DNA of 10,246 nt from positions 1 to 10,246 of the forward strand of contig JAEMRJ010000084.1 in NCBI GenBank assembly GCA_016463365.1. Direction: 5' to 3'. Made by a program: the position numbers and the translations under genes. The stretch comes from Thermoleophilaceae bacterium. Its GTDB lineage: Bacteria; Actinomycetota; Thermoleophilia; Solirubrobacterales; JACPNS01. The notes beneath the pieces are model-generated. The model was given only the letters and a program-made list of their open reading frames with translations, ran no database searches and was not told the origin of the DNA. Every line of letters starts with the position of its first letter. Positions within the stretch are counted from its first letter, which is position 1. Below are positions 6,459-10,246 of the stretch, in pieces.

Positions 6459-7430
6459 TTAAATGGGCGTGACGTGAAATGGTTCGTACTCGCGCCCGAG
6501 CGAGATCGTGAGGATCAACCGGGTGCGCGCTTTGAAGGAGTCGAGGTGGTTCTCGAAGTGCACGCCGTTCTCGAGCAGCTCGTCCCATTTGTTCGGATAG
6601 ACGTCCTGCGCGATCGTCGGCCCGTTGGCGCAGCGCGTGGTGACGATCACGGGGATCTGACGCGAGGTCTCGATGATCGCCTGCTTCATTGAACTGGGCA
6701 CTGAGCCGGTGCCGGTGGTTTCGATCACGATCCCCTTTGCGACCGAAGTCAGCAGCTCCAGCGCGTCGGGGCTGGTGCCGACGCCGAGCGTCAGGATCGG
6801 CACGATCGGGTCGCGGTCGTCGAGGATCTTGTAGTCGTTTATCCAGTTGGCCGCAGGGCGCGCCGTGATCCGCTCGACCTCGTTCTCGATGATCCGGCCG
6901 ACGGCCTTGCCCTCGCGGATGTTGAACGCGTCCATCGCCGCTGAGTCGCGCTTGATCGCAGACCAGGCCGGCAGGCAGTAGCGGTACATGCAGATGATCG
7001 TCCCCATCGACTCGTCGCTGCGCGCGGTGATGAATGACGCGGTCAGGTTGCTGATCCCGTCGTACTCGGGATGATCGGCGGGAAGCATCGAGCCGGTGAA
7101 GATCACGTCGGGGTTGCCGAGCGCCTCGGCCACAAAGAATGCGGCGTCCTCCATCGTGTCGGTGCCGTGGGTGACGATCACCGAGTCGTTCTCGGTCAGC
7201 GCCTGTTCGATCGTTTTCGCGAGGTTGCTGAGCAGGCTGAAGGAGAGGTCTTCGGACGGGATCCGGTGCGGCTCGTACATCGTGACCTCGACGTCCGCGA
7301 CGTGCGCGCCCTCGTCGAGCATGCTGACCAGGTGCGCTGCGCCGAGCTCAGGGCGGGCGGCTTTGCCCGCCTCGCCGTGGCGCATGCTGATCGTGCCGCC
7401 GGTGGCGACCATTCCGATGCGGTGTCCCAT
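6459..7430 (-). CDS. ansA: L-asparaginase, type I (cytoplasmic) family
   Basis: This 323-residue enzyme of the bacterial asparaginase/glutaminase family hydrolyses L-asparagine to aspartate and ammonia. The two threonine motifs are present: VATGGTIS (nucleophile T13) and VTHGTDTMED (T90, D91). K160 falls at the expected distance before the conserved AF dipeptide (F169) and would be the catalytic lysine equivalent to K162 of E. coli AnsB. There is no signal peptide, so it should act in the cytoplasm. The flexible loop after T13 (MRHGEAGKAARPELG) has no tyrosine at the position of AnsB Y25, a departure that may affect rate or specificity. ATG 7428-7430 has AGGA 9 nt upstream. It follows the UDG-like gene by 32 bp, so they are probably co-transcribed; the link to the envelope genes downstream is positional only. 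Confidence 0.93.
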   Translation of the reverse strand: MGHRIGMVATGGTISMRHGEAGKAARPELGAAHLVSMLDEGAHVADVEVTMYEPHRIPSEDLSFSLLSNLAKTIEQALTENDSVIVTHGTDTMEDAAFFVAEALGNPDVIFTGSMLPADHPEYDGISNLTASFITARSDESMGTIICMYRYCLPAWSAIKRDSAAMDAFNIREGKAVGRIIENEVERITARPAANWINDYKILDDRDPIVPILTLGVGTSPDALELLTSVAKGIVIETTGTGSVPSSMKQAIIETSRQIPVIVTTRCANGPTIAQDVYPNKWDELLENGVHFENHLDSFKARTRLILTISLGREYEPFHVTPI

Positions 7431-7462
7431 CGCGGCTGATCCTAAGCGGCCGCGGGGCGGCT

Positions 7463-8077
7463 CTAGTACGGCGGCAGGTCGCCGTGCCAGTCGCCGAGCC
7501 GCTTGAAGGCGCGCCAGAACTCGCGCTTGTAGGGCTCGTCGTCCAGGCAGTCATCCAGGTCGGGCGTGAAAAGTGCCTCGGTGTGGGCGGTCCAGGGTTG
7601 GACCTGCCCGAGCATCGGCTCAAGCGTGGCGGCGCCCGGCATCTCGAGCGCGTTGATCGCATCAAGCGCGCCCTCGCCCATCACCACGAGGATTCGTGGC
7701 TGCACAATCATCAGCTCGTCGAGCACCCGTGCGGTGCAGGCCTCGGCGGCGTCGACCGGCTCGACCGGGCACTTGACGCTGACCGTGCCATACACGGTCA
7801 GCGGGTCAATGCCAAGGCGTTTGAACGACTTCTGCAAGGCCACGCCGGCGCGTCCGTAGAAAGCGACGCCCTCCTCGATCTCGGCGGGCTTTGCAGATTG
7901 TTTGATCAGGAAGATGTCGGCCTGCGGGTGTCCAGACCCGAGTACGGGCATCAGGTGCCCGCGCGGGCATTCGTCGCAGTCGTGAATCTCGTGGGCGAGC
8001 GAGTTGAGCTCGCGGATCGCCCGGTCGAGATATTTCTCGCGGATCTCGTCGTCTGTTCTTGGCATCTCGTCCGTCAT
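7463..8077 (-). CDS. Divergent family-4-like uracil-DNA glycosylase homologue
   Basis: This 204-residue protein belongs to the UDG superfamily, closest in layout to the Fe-S family 4. Four cysteines suited to a 4Fe-4S cluster are present: C34 and C37 (CDEC), C103 (VKCPVEP) and C114. The GSG near 47-49, the block AFYGRAG (72-78) and the LVVMGEGAL strand-loop (130-138) fit the fold. However, the motif that is GEAPG in family 4 reads KQSAK here (59-63), and the C-terminal HPS-type motif appears as TPD (171-173), so the usual water-activating and base-flipping residues are missing. It may have another specificity, be a non-catalytic DNA-binding protein, or use other residues. An alternative ATG at 8065 would remove four residues. 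It is the first gene after a 190-bp gap, so its promoter is probably there, though none is clear. Confidence 0.8.
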   Translation of the reverse strand: MTDEMPRTDDEIREKYLDRAIRELNSLAHEIHDCDECPRGHLMPVLGSGHPQADIFLIKQSAKPAEIEEGVAFYGRAGVALQKSFKRLGIDPLTVYGTVSVKCPVEPVDAAEACTARVLDELMIVQPRILVVMGEGALDAINALEMPGAATLEPMLGQVQPWTAHTEALFTPDLDDCLDDEPYKREFWRAFKRLGDWHGDLPPY

Positions 8078-8267
8078 CTGTGTCTGTTCAGGATGACGCC
8101 TTGGCGTAGTCCTGTGGGGGTGAGTGGATCAGCGCATGAACCGCCGACGGGGATGTATTTGGCCTCCGGCGATTGACTTCCTTGGCTCGATTTCGAAAGC
8201 GCAACGGTGGGTGCGCCGGGCAAGGGGTGTTGCGGAAGGTTGTCGCGTGCAGGAGAAAGCAGGAGCG
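8078..8267. other. 190-bp intergenic gap, possible promoter region
   Basis: This is the largest gene-free stretch in the window. I see no tRNA, no intrinsic terminator with a U-run and no convincing -35/-10 pair. It contains a short direct repeat, GCAGGAG (8249-8255 and 8259-8265), and borders a 10-bp palindrome GCGCTAGCGC (8265-8274) spanning the stop of the GT-PHP gene. The promoter of the downstream minus-strand genes may lie here, but this is positional inference only. Confidence 0.35.
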
Positions 8268-10246
8268 CTAGCGCCGACCGGCCTTTTTCTTCGAGTCGAC
8301 GGTGCCGGACTTGACGATCTTCGTCTTGCGCGCCTTTGACCCGGTGCGCGCCGGCGGGACCTTCGACTGGATGCCGACGTTGGTCTGCAGAAACTTCATC
8401 GCCTGCACGTACACGAGGCTGCTCGGCGAGCGCGCGATGTCCGCATCGCGCAGACTTTCCAGAAACTCTTCGGGCCCGTCAAAGTCGAACATGTTGATCC
8501 GCACGCTGCCGAGGCCCTGGGCGACGTGACTGTCTGATCCCGCGCCGGCGACGATCCGGTACTTGGCGGCAAAGCGCGCGGCCTCGTCGTTGAATGCGCT
8601 GAAGGCGACGCGGGGGTTGAAGACCTCAATCAGGTCGATGTCCTCAAGCACGTTGAGCAGGTGCTTGTAGTCAGGGACCGAGTGCATTCGGTCGAAGGGG
8701 TGCGGCACGTAGACCAGGCCGCCCTGGCGCTTGATGTCTGCGATCGCTTCCTCGAGCGTGACGCCCTTGGGGATCTGCTCGTTGATGAAGAGGCCGATCA
8801 CTTCGCCCTGCTCTTTGGTCTTGACCTCTTCGCCGATGATCACCTTGACGCCGTACTCGTCGGCGAGCTTCGCGGCTTCATGGGCGCCGGAGACAAGATT
8901 GTGGTCGGTGACGGCGATCGCGCCCAGGCCCTGGACCTTTGCTGTTTCAAGCAGGACCTCGACCGGAGTCGCGCAGTCGTGCGAGTGATTGGTGTGCATG
9001 TGCAGATCGACGTCGATGCGCTTGCGGCGGGCGACGCGATCGGCGATGTGGGCCTTGGGCTGCTTGGCGGGGATCAGGTCGTGGCGGCGCGCACGGGTCT
9101 CGTAGTAGAGCTCTTCGAAGCGGGCGGCGACTGCGTCCCAGGTGTTGGTCTCGGCGAAGCGGCGGGCGTTGGCGCGGATCCTTGCGAGCAGCTGGTCGTC
9201 GGCGATCAGGCGGGTGAGCTGGTCAGAGAGCGCGGTGGCGTTGCCGGATTCGAACATCAGGCCCAGCTCGCCGTCGTCGAGGGCTTCCTTGTAGGGGGCA
9301 AGGTCGGCCGTGAGCGGGGCTGCCCCGCTGGCGACGATGCGCGCGACGTATCCGGGGCTGGGCGCGGTGCCGGCTGATGCGGCGATCGCGATGTCGGCGG
9401 TGGCGAGCAGGTCGGCCGCGCTTGACTGGCTTGCCGAGACGAAGGTGGTGCGCTCGCGCATGCGGTTGGAGAGGCTCGGCGGCGCGACGGCGGTGTCGGC
9501 GGGAACGCGGAACGTGGCGTGCCAGATCAGATCGCGCGGGAGCTTCCTGAGGGCGCGGATGAGAATCCTTTGCGCGGCGCGCTCTTCAACCCCGTCGAGG
9601 AAGATCTCGATCGGCGCGCCGGGCTGCTTGGGCGGACGGTCATGCGGGGCCTCGGCGCCGGGGCCGATCACGGAGTAGTCGCCACCGAAGTAGCTGCCGA
9701 CGAGATCCTTGGTGACGTGGTTGATCGCGGTGCGGCTGTCGAGCCGGCCGAAGAAGAGCTCAACGAACTTGCGCGCGACCTGGGTGGAGAGCGTGCGCTC
9801 GGTGGCCTGATGGAAGGTGCCGACGTTCAGCGTGAAGCTCATGCGCAGCGCGGCGCTGGACGCACTGGGCGCGAATGGCTCGTGCACGTGAACGAAGTCG
9901 AAGCCGTCGATCTGAAGGAGGTCTTCGAGCGTGCGGGCGACGTCGACCGGAACTGCTGCGGTGCCGCCGAGCTTGGCCGGCGGGAACGGGAGGGCTGCGC
10001 CGATGCCGAGGATGTTCGGGCCTTCGGACTTGCGCTGGTCGAAGATGCTGTCGAGGGATTTGTCCTTGGCGGCCTGCTTGATCTTCGCGCGGGACTCCTT
10101 GACGAGTTTGCGGCTGTGGCTGGGGGCGACGATCACGACCTCGTGGCCGCGGGCCTGGAGGGCTTTGGAGAGACCGAGTACGTAGCGGTTGGTTTCTCGT
10201 TCGTCTTCGATCGCGTAGGGGGTTACTTGGGCGATTCGGAGTTTGG
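8268..10246 (-). CDS. GT4-like glycosyltransferase fold fused to a PHP phosphoesterase domain, partial
   Basis: The frame runs to the right edge (658 codons visible), so the start is off-window; the GTG at 10136 is internal, because upstream codons encode a normal GT-B N-terminus (KLRIAQVTPY, then LSKALQARGHEV). Residues 1 to about 395 resemble PimA-like GT4 proteins (FVHVHEPFAPS at about 117-127, GTFHQ, C-terminal NTWDAVAARFEELY). Residues about 410-600 form a PHP metallophosphoesterase domain: DLHMHT (H415, H417), TDHN (D447, H448), GEE (472-473), YVPHPFDR (H515) and GSDSH (D571, H573). A lysine/arginine-rich tail follows. GT4 proteins usually have R and K in a GRxxxxKG block and an EX7E motif; here these read FLDGVEERAAQ and APSPGYVARIVASG, so the GT half looks catalytically degenerate while the PHP half looks intact. 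No signal peptide or membrane segment is visible; it is likely cytoplasmic. Substrate unknown. Confidence 0.85.
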   Translation of the reverse strand, partial: KLRIAQVTPYAIEDERETNRYVLGLSKALQARGHEVVIVAPSHSRKLVKESRAKIKQAAKDKSLDSIFDQRKSEGPNILGIGAALPFPPAKLGGTAAVPVDVARTLEDLLQIDGFDFVHVHEPFAPSASSAALRMSFTLNVGTFHQATERTLSTQVARKFVELFFGRLDSRTAINHVTKDLVGSYFGGDYSVIGPGAEAPHDRPPKQPGAPIEIFLDGVEERAAQRILIRALRKLPRDLIWHATFRVPADTAVAPPSLSNRMRERTTFVSASQSSAADLLATADIAIAASAGTAPSPGYVARIVASGAAPLTADLAPYKEALDDGELGLMFESGNATALSDQLTRLIADDQLLARIRANARRFAETNTWDAVAARFEELYYETRARRHDLIPAKQPKAHIADRVARRKRIDVDLHMHTNHSHDCATPVEVLLETAKVQGLGAIAVTDHNLVSGAHEAAKLADEYGVKVIIGEEVKTKEQGEVIGLFINEQIPKGVTLEEAIADIKRQGGLVYVPHPFDRMHSVPDYKHLLNVLEDIDLIEVFNPRVAFSAFNDEAARFAAKYRIVAGAGSDSHVAQGLGSVRINMFDFDGPEEFLESLRDADIARSPSSLVYVQAMKFLQTNVGIQSKVPPARTGSKARKTKIVKSGTVDSKKKAGRR

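Noticed and set aside
8078..8267. Possible small RNA or tRNA in the largest intergenic gap
   Set aside because: No cloverleaf, conserved T-loop context or terminator-like hairpin was found on either strand by eye.
8272..8286. GCCGACCGGC followed by TTTTT on the plus strand as an intrinsic terminator
   Set aside because: The stem is only about 3 bp, no plus-strand gene ends there, and the T-run is simply the Lys codons near the C-terminus of the minus-strand protein.
8661..9377. Plus-strand ORF (238 codons) opposite the GT-PHP gene
   Set aside because: Antisense shadow; the opposite strand carries intact PHP and GT-fold motifs over the same bases. The same reasoning removes the plus-strand ORFs at 7484-8176 and 5302-5919.
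10134..10136. GTG as the start of the GT-PHP protein
   Set aside because: Upstream codons in the same frame continue to the window edge and encode the expected first strand and helix of a GT-B fold, so the true start is outside.
1..10246. CRISPR array, insertion sequence or prophage signal
   Set aside because: No regularly spaced repeats, transposase, integrase or terminal inverted repeats are visible; apart from the toxin-antitoxin pair the window looks chromosomal.

Overview
The window is high-GC bacterial DNA, tightly packed, with many ATGA-type overlaps. Gene content fits an actinomycete-type bacterium: a DipZ-like CcdA/thioredoxin fusion, Lipoprotein_15-type secreted proteins, a PimA-like GT4 fold and a PIN-type toxin. 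Thermoleophilia/Solirubrobacterales is my best guess, but this is inference from style; no rRNA or tRNA gene is present to settle it.

Plus strand, 1-1713: the 3' part of an RlmD/RumA-family RNA m5U methyltransferase (N-terminus off the left edge), then a two-gene toxin-antitoxin module: a Phd/YefM-like antitoxin and a VapC-like PIN-domain RNase overlapping by 4 bp. The antitoxin start lies in a tandem 14-bp repeat whose second copy is a perfect 14-bp palindrome, a likely autoregulatory operator. The module is visibly lower in GC than its neighbours.

Minus strand, 1714-10246 (transcribed right to left): a GT4-like glycosyltransferase fold fused to a PHP phosphoesterase domain (start off the right edge); a 190-bp gap; a divergent family-4-like uracil-DNA glycosylase homologue; a type I L-asparaginase; two paralogous secreted Lipoprotein_15-type proteins (one Sec-exported, one a lipoprotein); a DipZ-like CcdA + TlpA thioredoxin + C-terminal domain protein; an OmpR-family response regulator; and its HAMP histidine kinase. 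The last five genes (6398 down to 1714) are so tightly spaced that they probably form one operon. It would pair an envelope thiol-disulfide relay and two cysteine-bearing envelope proteins with a two-component system whose kinase has almost no extracytoplasmic domain.

The points most worth a second look are: the GT-PHP fusion, whose GT half appears to have lost its sugar-nucleotide-binding and catalytic residues while the PHP half keeps its metal ligands; the UDG homologue lacking both active-site motifs but keeping the four cluster cysteines; the envelope redox/two-component operon; and the palindromic operator over the antitoxin start codons.
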